Source: Candidatus Izemoplasmatales bacterium
Lineage (GTDB): Bacteria; Bacillota_I; Bacilli_A; Izemoplasmatales; Hujiaoplasmataceae
Length of the DNA: 5,027 nucleotides
Assembly (NCBI GenBank): GCA_028702245.1
Contig: JAQVPE010000089.1
Coordinates: 1-5,027, forward strand
Reading direction: 5' to 3'
A model generated the notes under the pieces. That model searched no databases, had not been told where the DNA came from, and saw only the letters and a program-made list of their open reading frames with translations. The position numbers and the translations under genes are program-made. Shown here piece by piece: positions 1-5,027 of the stretch. How positions within the stretch are numbered: the first letter of the stretch is position 1; every line of letters begins with the position of its first letter.

Positions 1-371
1 TTATAAGTTTCGGCACCTTGAGGAGCGATTTCAACGAACCCTCCTGAATCTGATGGCATTTCAAAATTGAAGCCCATTTTGGTGGCGGGATCGTCGGTGA
101 TGAAAAGCGCGACCCGGTATGGGTTATCCAAAGCTTCGGCGGCCAAAGCCAAATCAGAAAGCGTGACTGTCGTGTTTGTTGTCTCGGTAGAGGAATGGGT
201 TGTTGTTTGCGCTGATGTGATGGTAGTGAAGGTTGTAGAAACTGTGGTTGTTGCGGCTATCGTTGTGGTTGTTCCGACTGTCAAAGGCGAAGTGGTTGTC
301 TCTTGAGTAGAACAACCAAAGAAAACAACAAACAGCAACAAGCCCATAATAATGGTTGCTATCTTTTTCAT
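1..371 (-). CDS. Thr-rich lipoprotein, N-terminal part; probable purple-acid-phosphatase-like phosphoesterase (3' end cut off)
   Basis: This is the first 123 codons of a secreted, probably membrane-anchored protein; it runs off the window. The ATG at 369-371 follows a perfect AGGAGG (376-381) with a 4-nt spacer. Residues 1-19 are a lipoprotein-type signal peptide (MKK, then a hydrophobic core) ending in FFG before Cys20, the likely lipidated residue; Phe at -3 is not the usual lipobox residue. Residues 22-70 form a low-complexity linker with about 26 Thr in 49 positions, typical of a spacer that holds a domain off the membrane. From about residue 84 the sequence turns globular: PYRVALFITDDPATKMGFNF resembles the fibronectin-III-like N-terminal domain of purple acid phosphatases, which usually precedes a calcineurin-like metallophosphoesterase domain. 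That catalytic domain would lie outside the window, so the enzyme call is inference. Secretion and lipidation are much better supported. The gene starts 49 bp after asnS. Confidence 0.75.
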   Translation of the reverse strand, partial: MKKIATIIMGLLLFVVFFGCSTQETTTSPLTVGTTTTIAATTTVSTTFTTITSAQTTTHSSTETTNTTVTLSDLALAAEALDNPYRVALFITDDPATKMGFNFEMPSDSGGFVEIAPQGAETY

Positions 372-420
372 CTTACCTCCTGAAATTCGGTATTATGAAT
401 AATTATATTTGTTATATTAA

Positions 421-1800
421 TCAAAATTCGCAATTTTTTGGGGTTCTAGGGAAGGGTATAACATCGCGAATATTGTCGATTCCGCTAAGATACATTACCA
501 TCCGTTCGAGTCCCAAGCCGAAACCGGCATGAGGAACACCGCCATAGCGTCTGAGATCAAGATACCACCACAACGGAGCTTCGTCGACGTTCATGTCGTG
601 CATTCTTGCTTCCAGAACATTCAGTCTTTCTTCTCTTTGCGATCCGCCAATCAACTCGCCGGCTCCCGGAACCAGCAAATCCATAGCCGCGACCGTTTCT
701 TGGTCATCGTTTAAACGCATATAAAACGCTTTGATTTCCTTGGGCCAATCGATGACAAAGACCGGCCCGTTGAAATGCCTGGTCAAATATTTTTCGTGTT
801 CAGTTGCTAAATCTTCGCCATAGTTCGGTTCGTTGACAAAGTTCTCCTTGCTTTCAAGCAAAATCCTGATCGCGTCATGATGAGTGACGCTAGCAAAGTT
901 GGATTCGAGGACTTTGGTCAATTTATTGATTAGTCCCTTTTCAACGAAAGCGTCAAAGAAGGCGATTTCCTGAGGGCATTTAGCCATCGTTTCCTGGATG
1001 ATATATTTTACCATCGCTTCGGCGATCTTCATATTTTTCTTTAAATCACAAAACGCAATTTCCGGTTCGATCATCCAAAACTCGGAAGCGTGTCTTTGGG
1101 TGTTGGAATTCTCGGCTCTGAACGTTGGCCCAAAAGTGTAGACCTTTTGAAACGCCAGCGCATAAGCCTCTGCTTGGAGTTGTCCGGAGACAGTCAGATT
1201 TGTTGCTTTGCCAAAGAAGTCTTTTCCGTAATCGACCGCGTCTTCGCCGTTAAGTTTATTAAGCTCGAGCGTAGTGACTTTGAACATCTCGCCGGCTCCT
1301 TCGGCGTCAGACCCGGTGATTATTGGCGTATGGACGTAAATAAATCCCTGATCTTGGAAAAAAGAATGGATCGCGTGCGAAACAACGGAACGAACGCGAA
1401 ATACGGATTGAAATAGGTTCGTTCTCATTCTAAGATGAGCGTTTTCGCGTAAAAATTCCCGTGTATGCCTTTTTGGTTGGATCGGATAGTTTTCCGGGCT
1501 GTCGCCAATCAAAGAAACCGTTTTGGCTTTGATCTCAAACGGCTGTTTCATCGTCGGAGTAAGCACCAGATAGCCGATGATCATTACCGCGGCTCCGACT
1601 CTATACTTTTGAATATCTTTGAAATTATCGATTTTTTCTTCATAAACGACTTGGACGCTTTCAAAGCAGGTTCCATCATGGAGGTCGATGAAACCGAATT
1701 CCTTTTGGGCGCGATTGTTTCTGATCCAGCCACTCAACATAATTTCATTGATTCCCGATTTTTGGTAGATTTCGTATAACTCTCTGACTGTTGTTTCCAT
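421..1800 (-). CDS. asnS: Asparagine--tRNA ligase (AsnRS)
   Basis: Cytoplasmic class IIb aminoacyl-tRNA synthetase that charges tRNA(Asn) with asparagine using ATP. The 459 residues match the usual length of about 460. An N-terminal OB-fold anticodon-binding domain (about 15-100) includes GWIRNNR and GFIDLHDG. The catalytic core carries motif 1 around HTPIITGSDAEGAGEMF (157-173), motif 2 from FRAEN to EIAF (227-250) and motif 3 from GFGLGLER to PFPR (426-452). The GAGELIGGSQREERL stretch (379-393) and the short C-terminus ending FPRTPKNCEF mark it as AsnRS rather than AspRS, which carries an extra GAD domain. The ATG at 1798-1800 follows AGAGGG (1806-1811) with a 5-nt spacer, and the stop is TGA. 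Its own AsnRS means that Asn-tRNA need not be made by the transamidation route alone. Expression should be controlled by the upstream T-box leader, whose specifier is AAC. Confidence 0.98.
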   Translation of the reverse strand: METTVRELYEIYQKSGINEIMLSGWIRNNRAQKEFGFIDLHDGTCFESVQVVYEEKIDNFKDIQKYRVGAAVMIIGYLVLTPTMKQPFEIKAKTVSLIGDSPENYPIQPKRHTREFLRENAHLRMRTNLFQSVFRVRSVVSHAIHSFFQDQGFIYVHTPIITGSDAEGAGEMFKVTTLELNKLNGEDAVDYGKDFFGKATNLTVSGQLQAEAYALAFQKVYTFGPTFRAENSNTQRHASEFWMIEPEIAFCDLKKNMKIAEAMVKYIIQETMAKCPQEIAFFDAFVEKGLINKLTKVLESNFASVTHHDAIRILLESKENFVNEPNYGEDLATEHEKYLTRHFNGPVFVIDWPKEIKAFYMRLNDDQETVAAMDLLVPGAGELIGGSQREERLNVLEARMHDMNVDEAPLWWYLDLRRYGGVPHAGFGLGLERMVMYLSGIDNIRDVIPFPRTPKNCEF

Positions 1801-1814
1801 ATTATCCCTCTTTC

Positions 1815-1846
1815 AAAAAATAAAATCGTCCCCGAATTAAGGACGA
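1815..1846 (-). terminator. Conditional terminator of the asnS T-box leader
   Basis: The stem TCGTCC (1841-1846) pairs with GGACGA (1826-1831) across a 9-nt loop and is followed by a U-rich run, TTTTATTTTTT (1815-1825). It overlaps the 3' strand of the antiterminator (CGTCCTT, 1839-1845), so the two folds exclude each other. By the known T-box mechanism it forms when tRNA(Asn) is charged, stopping transcription 14 nt before the asnS start codon. Confidence 0.9.
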
Positions 1847-2036
1847 AATATCTCCGTGGTACCACCTTGATTCCGGCATTGCCGGCACTTGAGATCCTTA
1901 ACGCGGATCAACGTCCAGTTCTACTAGTTTTCTTCTGTCTCTCCCGGTGTTTTTCAAACGCGTTCGTGGATAAGGCTTCCACCATCCCTTATTCGCTTGT
2001 GCCGATAGCGCGTTTTACTCGTCCGTTCCTCGATTT
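1815..2036 (-). promoter_or_regulatory. T-box riboswitch (tRNA-Asn sensing leader) of asnS
   Basis: The asnS 5' leader senses uncharged tRNA(Asn) and then lets transcription continue. In transcript order the visible parts are: an AGTA motif (2016-2019), the usual 5' strand of the specifier loop; a 7-bp Stem I helix AAACGCG (2009-2015) with CGCGTTT (1956-1962); an apical GGAT/ATCC hairpin (1984-1987, 1968-1971) holding GGTGGAAGCC; the specifier AAC (1949-1951) followed by ACC; a probable Stem III CCGGC-AAT-GCCGG (1873-1885); and the T-box AAGGTGGTACCACGG (1854-1868). The antiterminator can be read directly: AAGG (1865-1868) pairs with CCTT (1839-1842), ACG (1855-1857) with CGT (1843-1845), leaving the tRNA-binding bulge TGGTACC. 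The same CGTCC is taken by GGACG in the competing terminator. AAC is an asparagine codon, matching the gene downstream. The 5' limit is inferred from the promoter. Confidence 0.95.
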
Positions 2037-2042
2037 ATCATC

Positions 2043-2070
2043 ATTATATCATAAATAGTCCTGTTGTAAA
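2043..2070 (-). promoter_or_regulatory. Promoter of asnS / T-box leader
   Basis: A vegetative-sigma-type promoter: -35 TTTACA (2065-2070), a 16-nt spacer, and a consensus -10 TATAAT (2043-2048) preceded by TGA, giving an extended -10. The predicted start near 2036 puts the whole T-box in the transcript. It lies 20 bp beyond the prs terminator, so asnS is probably an independent transcription unit. Confidence 0.82.
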
Positions 2071-2090
2071 CCCGTGTCATCTATTTCCAA

Positions 2091-2116
2091 TAAGAAACCG
2101 GCCGTTTCGGCCGGTT
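2091..2116 (-). terminator. Intrinsic terminator of prs
   Basis: A perfect 9-bp stem, AACCGGCCG and its complement (2096-2104 with 2108-2116), has a 3-nt loop and begins only 4 bp after the prs stop codon. The downstream tract, TTTCTTATT, is U-rich but interrupted, so termination may be incomplete. The stem is symmetrical, but the U-rich tail lies on the prs side only. Confidence 0.82.
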
Positions 2117-2120
2117 GAGA

Positions 2121-3071
2121 TCATTGAAACAAAGTTGAGAGCGCTTGGTCGTCGATGATATTGATGATTCCCTGGCCGATGAGTTCGGCAATCGACAACT
2201 GAATCAATTTGGGAAAATACTTATCTTCGGGGAGTTCAATCGTATCAGTACAGACAACCTCAACGATTGGAGCGTCTTGAAGCAGTGAAATCGCGTTCCC
2301 GGAAAACAAAGGATGCGTGCAACAAGCATAGATATCCTTGGCTCCCGCTTCTTTTAAAGCGCGGGAAGCGGCCGACATCGAACCGGCTGTATCGATCATG
2401 TCATCGACGAGAATACAGTTTTTGCCTTTCACTCTACCGATAATATTCATGACTTCAGCGACATTCGGCTCGGGACGGGTTTTGTCGATGATTGCAATCG
2501 GAGCTGATAAGGCGTCCGCCAATGTTCTGGCCCTGGCAACCCCGCCGTGATCGGGAGATACAACGACCAAATCGGGTAGATTCTTGAGTTTCATGTATCT
2601 GGCAATAATCGGCAATGAACGGAAATTGTCGATTGGAATATTGAAGAACCCTTGAATCTGAGCGGCATGAAGATCCATACAGATGACCCTGGTGGCTCCG
2701 CTGACTTGCAATAAGTCGGCGATCAATTTTGCGGAGATCGGTTGTCTGGCTTTGACCTTCCGGTCTTGCCGAGAATAACCATAATAAGGAATAACGACGT
2801 TTATCTCGCGCGCAGAAGCTCTTTTTAAGGCGTCCATCATGATTAAAAGTTCCATGATGTGTTCATTGACGGGATTGCTTGTCGACTGAATGACAAACAC
2901 CTTATGACCCCTGACGGTTTCCGGGATATTGATATTGATCTCCCCATCAGCGAAATGTGTCACTTCGGATACCGATAGCGGAATCCCCATGTAATCAGCG
3001 ATGTCCTTTGCTAACTTCTTGTTTGAACTGAGCGCGAATATCTTGACTTTTGATCCATGAAAGACTGCCAT
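2121..3071 (-). CDS. prs: Ribose-phosphate pyrophosphokinase (PRPP synthetase, class I)
   Basis: Cytoplasmic enzyme making 5-phosphoribosyl-1-pyrophosphate from ribose 5-phosphate and ATP, the precursor for purines, pyrimidines, NAD, histidine and tryptophan. The 316 residues match the family length. Visible signatures are FADGEININIPE (40-51), YYGYSRQDRK (96-105, ATP and ribose-phosphate site), MDLHAAQIQGFF (132-143) with the conserved His135, SPDHGGVARAR (172-182), the catalytic flexible loop DKTRP (196-200) keeping Lys197 and Arg199, and the PRPP-binding loop VDDMIDTAGS (222-231). The Ala after Leu-His in MDLHAAQIQ replaces the commoner Gly, a minor change. The ATG at 3069-3071 has GGAGGA (3077-3082) 5 nt upstream; the stop is TGA. 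It follows spoVG as in Bacillus, but glmU, which lies between them there, is absent. Terminators on both sides make it probably monocistronic. Confidence 0.98.
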   Translation of the reverse strand: MAVFHGSKVKIFALSSNKKLAKDIADYMGIPLSVSEVTHFADGEININIPETVRGHKVFVIQSTSNPVNEHIMELLIMMDALKRASAREINVVIPYYGYSRQDRKVKARQPISAKLIADLLQVSGATRVICMDLHAAQIQGFFNIPIDNFRSLPIIARYMKLKNLPDLVVVSPDHGGVARARTLADALSAPIAIIDKTRPEPNVAEVMNIIGRVKGKNCILVDDMIDTAGSMSAASRALKEAGAKDIYACCTHPLFSGNAISLLQDAPIVEVVCTDTIELPEDKYFPKLIQLSIAELIGQGIINIIDDQALSTLFQ

Positions 3072-3114
3072 CTAGATCCTCCGTTAGAAATCGTATCGAT
3101 CTGTTTCCAAACCT

Positions 3115-3142
3115 ATTATACAACATGTAATCGAATTAAAAA
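3115..3142 (-). promoter_or_regulatory. Probable promoter of prs
   Basis: A consensus -10 TATAAT lies at 3115-3120. The -35 is poor: with a 16-nt spacer the best hexamer is TTTTTA (3137-3142), which falls in the U-tract of the spoVG terminator. The predicted leader of about 37 nt ends in the prs ribosome binding site. The position between a strong terminator and prs argues that a promoter must exist here, but the exact -35 is uncertain. Confidence 0.6.
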
Positions 3143-3167
3143 AGTGCCAACTTTAGAAAGTTGGCAC
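3138..3167 (-). terminator. Strong intrinsic terminator of spoVG
   Basis: A perfect inverted repeat, GTGCCAACTTT with AAAGTTGGCAC (3157-3167 with 3144-3154), leaves 2 central bases, effectively a 10-bp stem with a 4-nt loop. Six uninterrupted U residues follow (3138-3143). It begins 19 bp after the spoVG stop codon and should separate spoVG from prs. Confidence 0.93.
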
Positions 3168-3186
3168 GCCGTTTGACAAAAAGAAA

Positions 3187-3456
3187 TTATTCTTGTTTGA
3201 GTTCCGGAAGTTTCTCAAAAGCATCCAGTACCGCTTTCTCAATTAAACTTCTTGTCTCGGTATTGATAGGGTGAGCGACATCCTTAAATTCGCCGTTTGG
3301 CATCTTCCTACTCGGCATAGCGACAAACAGGCCGTTTTTCCCCTCAATGACCCTGAGTTCATGAACAACGAAGCACTCGTCAATGGTAATGGCAGCTATT
3401 CCAACCAAGCGGTTATCTCCGTTTACCCTTTTTGCACGGACTTCCGTTATCAACAT
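3187..3456 (-). CDS. spoVG: SpoVG family nucleic-acid-binding regulator
   Basis: Small cytoplasmic protein of 89 residues, close to the usual family length of 85-100. It begins MLITEVRAKRVN, like the SpoVG N-terminus, and carries the family core FVVHELRVIEG (29-39), NGLFVAMPSRKMPNGEFKDV (41-60) and AHPIN (61-65), followed by a C-terminal helix. SpoVG proteins bind DNA and RNA. In Bacillus the protein affects septation during sporulation; in Staphylococcus, Listeria and Borrelia, which do not sporulate, it acts as a broad regulator. Its presence therefore does not prove sporulation here. The ATG at 3454-3456 has AGAGG (3464-3468) 7 nt upstream; the stop is TAA. It lies 66 bp after ispE, has its own promoter and ends in a strong terminator. 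Bacillus has purR and yabJ between ispE and spoVG; neither is present. Confidence 0.96.
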   Translation of the reverse strand: MLITEVRAKRVNGDNRLVGIAAITIDECFVVHELRVIEGKNGLFVAMPSRKMPNGEFKDVAHPINTETRSLIEKAVLDAFEKLPELKQE

Positions 3457-3475
3457 ACTCCCACCTCTTTAGTCG

Positions 3476-3504
3476 ATTATATCACGTGATATTTTATTTT
3501 CCAA
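3476..3504 (-). promoter_or_regulatory. Promoter of spoVG
   Basis: A vegetative-type promoter: -35 TTGGAA (3499-3504), a 17-nt spacer and -10 TATAAT (3476-3481), with TGA just before it giving an extended -10. Bacillus subtilis spoVG is transcribed by sigma-H; no clear sigma-H-type elements are seen here. A 14-bp palindrome overlaps the -10 and spacer. The predicted leader is only about 15 nt and is almost entirely ribosome binding site. Confidence 0.8.
3479..3492. repeat. 14-bp perfect palindrome in the spoVG promoter (candidate operator)
   Basis: ATATCACGTGATAT is fully self-complementary, centred between 3485 and 3486. It covers the upstream part of the -10 hexamer and the adjoining spacer, the classic position for a repressor site. 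A direct copy of one half, ATATCAC, recurs at 3520-3526 across the end of ispE, 41 bp away. Read on the plus strand it is followed by TTTTATTTT and could be a weak terminator, but no plus-strand gene is seen. An operator role is inference. Confidence 0.55.
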
Positions 3505-3522
3505 TAGGGTTGGCGAATAATA

Positions 3523-4380
3523 TCACAAAAAATCGTAAAGGCCAATAAAATATTTATCGCTAAATTCAGCGATGAAATCGGTCAACGATTTTTCAGTTTG
3601 ACCAACCATCTTGATAAATGTCGATCCGGTTCCGCTCATCACCAATCCGGATTCATCCAAATGCGATTTGATAAGTTCATACACTTCTTTGATTTCGGGA
3701 TACTGATTAAGTACGATATCGGTGAAAGCATTATGAACTAAATCTTTGATAACTGCAATATCGGCTTTATCAATAGCGGCTTTGATCGGTTCGATTGCGG
3801 TGTTATCAAATCCGTTTTTTTTGCCAAGATTGAAGGCGGACGCCGTTGACACAAACACTTTGGGATTGACGAGCAACACCTTCCAGGGTTTCAAATCGAT
3901 ATCGAGTTTGGTTATTCTATCGCCAACCCCTTCGACCAGGGCCGGATAATCGCAAAGGCAATAAGGAATATCCGCGCCAAACCGAAGAGCGATCTCGTTC
4001 ATTGCCTCATTTGTCAAACCAAGACCGAATAATTTGTCAACCCCCTTGATAATAGCCGCCGCGTCGGCGGAATTGCCGCCAAGTCCGGCACCAAAGGGAA
4101 TGTTTTTTTCGATTTCGATCGTGACTCCCTCTCTGGGAGCGTAAAGCCGCAACATCTCGGATGCGATGTCATGGACAACATTATTTTGATTTGACAAAAA
4201 CAAATCATTCGAGATGATAAGCGCAAGTCCGGGCGTCGGATTTTTTTCGATTCTGATAATGTCATGAAACGCGATTTTTGCATTGATCATCTCGAGGTTG
4301 TGATACCCGTCTTTACGTTGATCAAGCACATTGAGAAATAAATTCACTTTCGCGTAGGCTTTTTCCTCGACCAATTTCAT
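3523..4380 (-). CDS. ispE: 4-diphosphocytidyl-2-C-methyl-D-erythritol kinase
   Basis: GHMP-family kinase of the MEP (non-mevalonate) isoprenoid pathway; it phosphorylates the 2-hydroxyl of CDP-methylerythritol with ATP in the cytoplasm. From the chosen start it has 285 residues, as usual for IspE. Visible motifs are EKAYAKVNLFLNV (6-18) with the catalytic Lys11, DGYHNLEM (24-31), the ATP-binding loop PFGAGLGGNSADAAA (95-109), GADIPYCL (135-142) with the catalytic Asp137, and SGTGSTFIKM (249-258). The frame is open for 31 more codons to an ATG at 4471-4473, but that extension does not look like IspE and contains the likely promoter, so the ATG at 4378-4380 is preferred. AAGG sits only 2 nt before this ATG; a TTG at 4372-4374 has better spacing (8 nt) and would remove two residues. 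The stop is TGA. Confidence 0.95.
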   Translation of the reverse strand: MKLVEEKAYAKVNLFLNVLDQRKDGYHNLEMINAKIAFHDIIRIEKNPTPGLALIISNDLFLSNQNNVVHDIASEMLRLYAPREGVTIEIEKNIPFGAGLGGNSADAAAIIKGVDKLFGLGLTNEAMNEIALRFGADIPYCLCDYPALVEGVGDRITKLDIDLKPWKVLLVNPKVFVSTASAFNLGKKNGFDNTAIEPIKAAIDKADIAVIKDLVHNAFTDIVLNQYPEIKEVYELIKSHLDESGLVMSGTGSTFIKMVGQTEKSLTDFIAEFSDKYFIGLYDFL

Positions 4381-4415
4381 CACCTTCTGAATATTCGTTT
4401 TTTGTTTCTGTTTTG

Positions 4416-4445
4416 ATTGTAGCACAAAACAACGCGTTAAAACAA
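4416..4445 (-). promoter_or_regulatory. Probable promoter of ispE
   Basis: An extended -10, TGC then TACAAT (4416-4421), lies 18 nt downstream of a partial -35, TTGTTT (4440-4445). Transcription would begin near 4409, giving a leader of about 29 nt before the preferred ATG. Its position inside the upstream extension of the reading frame supports the shorter IspE. No strong terminator for the preceding glycerate kinase gene is visible in 4446-4489, so readthrough from it is also possible. Confidence 0.6.
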
Positions 4446-4489
4446 CTCTTGGTCGGAATAGACCCGCCGTCATTCAATAATATAGCGTT

Positions 4490-5027
4490 TTAGAGCAATT
4501 TGCCTAATTGTTCATTCAATTGCTTTATAACCATTGCGACATCATCCACAACCACTGATCCTGAAGGAAATAACGGAAAGCAGCCAACATTGCTTGCGAT
4601 TGCGAGTTTGACGCCAATATTGCTAGCTGTAGCCGGCATAGAGATGATTTTTGCTTTTTTTCCTTTTTGTAGATCTATCAGTCCCGATAGAACCTTGCCG
4701 GAAAAACTTTGTTCGTCTAGCCGGCCCTCGCCGGTTATTAGCAAATCGGCATCATCCATGATGCTCGCGGCATCCAAAGTTTCAAGAATGACATTTATGC
4801 CGCTCGATACCATCACATTCGGCAATAGTGACAATCCTGCGGGCATACCGCCGGCAGCTCCCATTCCGGGCCTATTTGGATCTACTCCCATTTTTGATAT
4901 GATGGTTTCAAATTGCAGCATATTCGTTTCAAGAATTTTTGTCGCTTCTAGGGAAGCGCCTTTTTGTTTGGAAAATACCTGCGTTGCCCCTTTTATGCCG
5001 GTCAGCGGATTAGTAACGTCTGTAAAA
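4490..5027 (-). CDS. Glycerate 2-kinase, class I (GarK/GlxK family), C-terminal part
   Basis: This is the last 178 codons of a gene whose 5' end lies beyond the window; full family members have about 370-380 residues. The enzyme phosphorylates D-glycerate with ATP (2-phosphoglycerate in this family) and feeds lower glycolysis from glycerate, glyoxylate or serine breakdown. Numbering from the first whole codon, visible signatures are TDVTNPLTGIKGAT (2-15), QKGAS (21-25), PGMGAAGG (53-60; the family usually has PGAGAAGG) and ADLLITGEGRLDEQ (93-106). The frame stays open to the window edge, so the Met at 4919-4921 is internal and not the start. The segment after SGK (109-111) is less typical: a PATASNIG stretch stands where many relatives have a Gly-rich AGS motif. 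The stop is TAA. The kinase family is firm; whether it is garK, glxK or another branch is not decidable. Confidence 0.9.
   Translation of the reverse strand, partial: FTDVTNPLTGIKGATQVFSKQKGASLEATKILETNMLQFETIISKMGVDPNRPGMGAAGGMPAGLSLLPNVMVSSGINVILETLDAASIMDDADLLITGEGRLDEQSFSGKVLSGLIDLQKGKKAKIISMPATASNIGVKLAIASNVGCFPLFPSGSVVVDDVAMVIKQLNEQLGKLL

Noticed and set aside
67..306. Plus-strand reading frame rich in Val
   Set aside because: It is the antisense of the Thr-rich linker (ACN codons read backwards give Val-rich runs); it has no ribosome binding site or protein family character.
402..407. TATAAT on the minus strand as the -10 of a lipoprotein promoter
   Set aside because: No -35-like hexamer is found at 15-19 nt spacing; the nearest candidate, TTGCGA at 428-433, is 20 nt away. 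In such AT-rich spacer DNA a TATAAT can arise by chance.
423..437. AAAATTCGCAATTTT inverted repeat at the end of asnS as a terminator
   Set aside because: The stem is made only of A-T pairs with a 3-nt loop, overlaps the stop codon and has no U-tract on the asnS transcript.
1867..2058. Plus-strand reading frame opposite the T-box leader
   Set aside because: The region is fully explained as the T-box RNA on the minus strand; the frame has no ribosome binding site or recognisable motif.
4014..4283. Minus-strand reading frame inside ispE
   Set aside because: It is a shifted frame within ispE, whose own frame carries all the GHMP kinase motifs.
4452..4465. GGTC/GACC hairpin between the glycerate kinase gene and ispE as a terminator
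   Set aside because: Only 4 bp of stem with a 6-nt loop and no adjacent U-tract on the minus strand; too weak to call.
1..5027. Mobile element, CRISPR array, tRNA gene or new defence-type system
   Set aside because: No repeat arrays, transposase-like frames, terminal inverted repeats or tRNA folds were seen; nearly all of the window is covered by housekeeping genes and their control elements.

Overview
The window looks like chromosomal core DNA of a Bacillota (Firmicutes)-type bacterium, possibly a Bacilli or Tenericutes-like lineage. Four things point there: purine-rich AGGAGG-type ribosome binding sites, a T-box leader on an aminoacyl-tRNA synthetase gene, a spoVG gene, and the local order ispE - spoVG - prs, which is a thinned version of the Bacillus subtilis order ispE-purR-yabJ-spoVG-glmU-prs. 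Three genes end in TGA and tryptophan is read from TGG, so the standard bacterial code applies and a Mycoplasma-type code is ruled out. The base composition is only moderately AT-rich. No narrower taxonomic placement is supported.

All recognised genes lie on the minus strand, so transcription runs from high to low coordinates. In that direction the layout is: the C-terminal half of a class I glycerate 2-kinase (4490-5027, cut by the window edge); ispE of the MEP isoprenoid pathway (3523-4380) with its own promoter; spoVG (3187-3456) with a good promoter that contains a 14-bp perfect palindrome, closed by a strong intrinsic terminator; prs, PRPP synthetase (2121-3071), also closed by a terminator; a promoter and a T-box riboswitch with an AAC (Asn) specifier (1815-2036); asnS (421-1800); and the N-terminal part of a Thr-rich lipoprotein that appears to lead into a purple-acid-phosphatase-like phosphoesterase (1-371, cut by the window edge).

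Terminators and promoters split the region into short units: ispE (perhaps reading on into spoVG), spoVG, prs, and asnS. The lipoprotein follows asnS with no convincing terminator between them. The T-box is the best-resolved regulatory element: specifier, Stem I helices, T-box bulge, antiterminator pairing and competing terminator can all be read from the sequence. No mobile element, CRISPR array, tRNA or rRNA gene, or clearly new biological system was found. The most useful leads are the palindrome in the spoVG promoter, the contracted gene cluster, the unusual lipoprotein N-terminus and the divergent C-terminus of the glycerate kinase.
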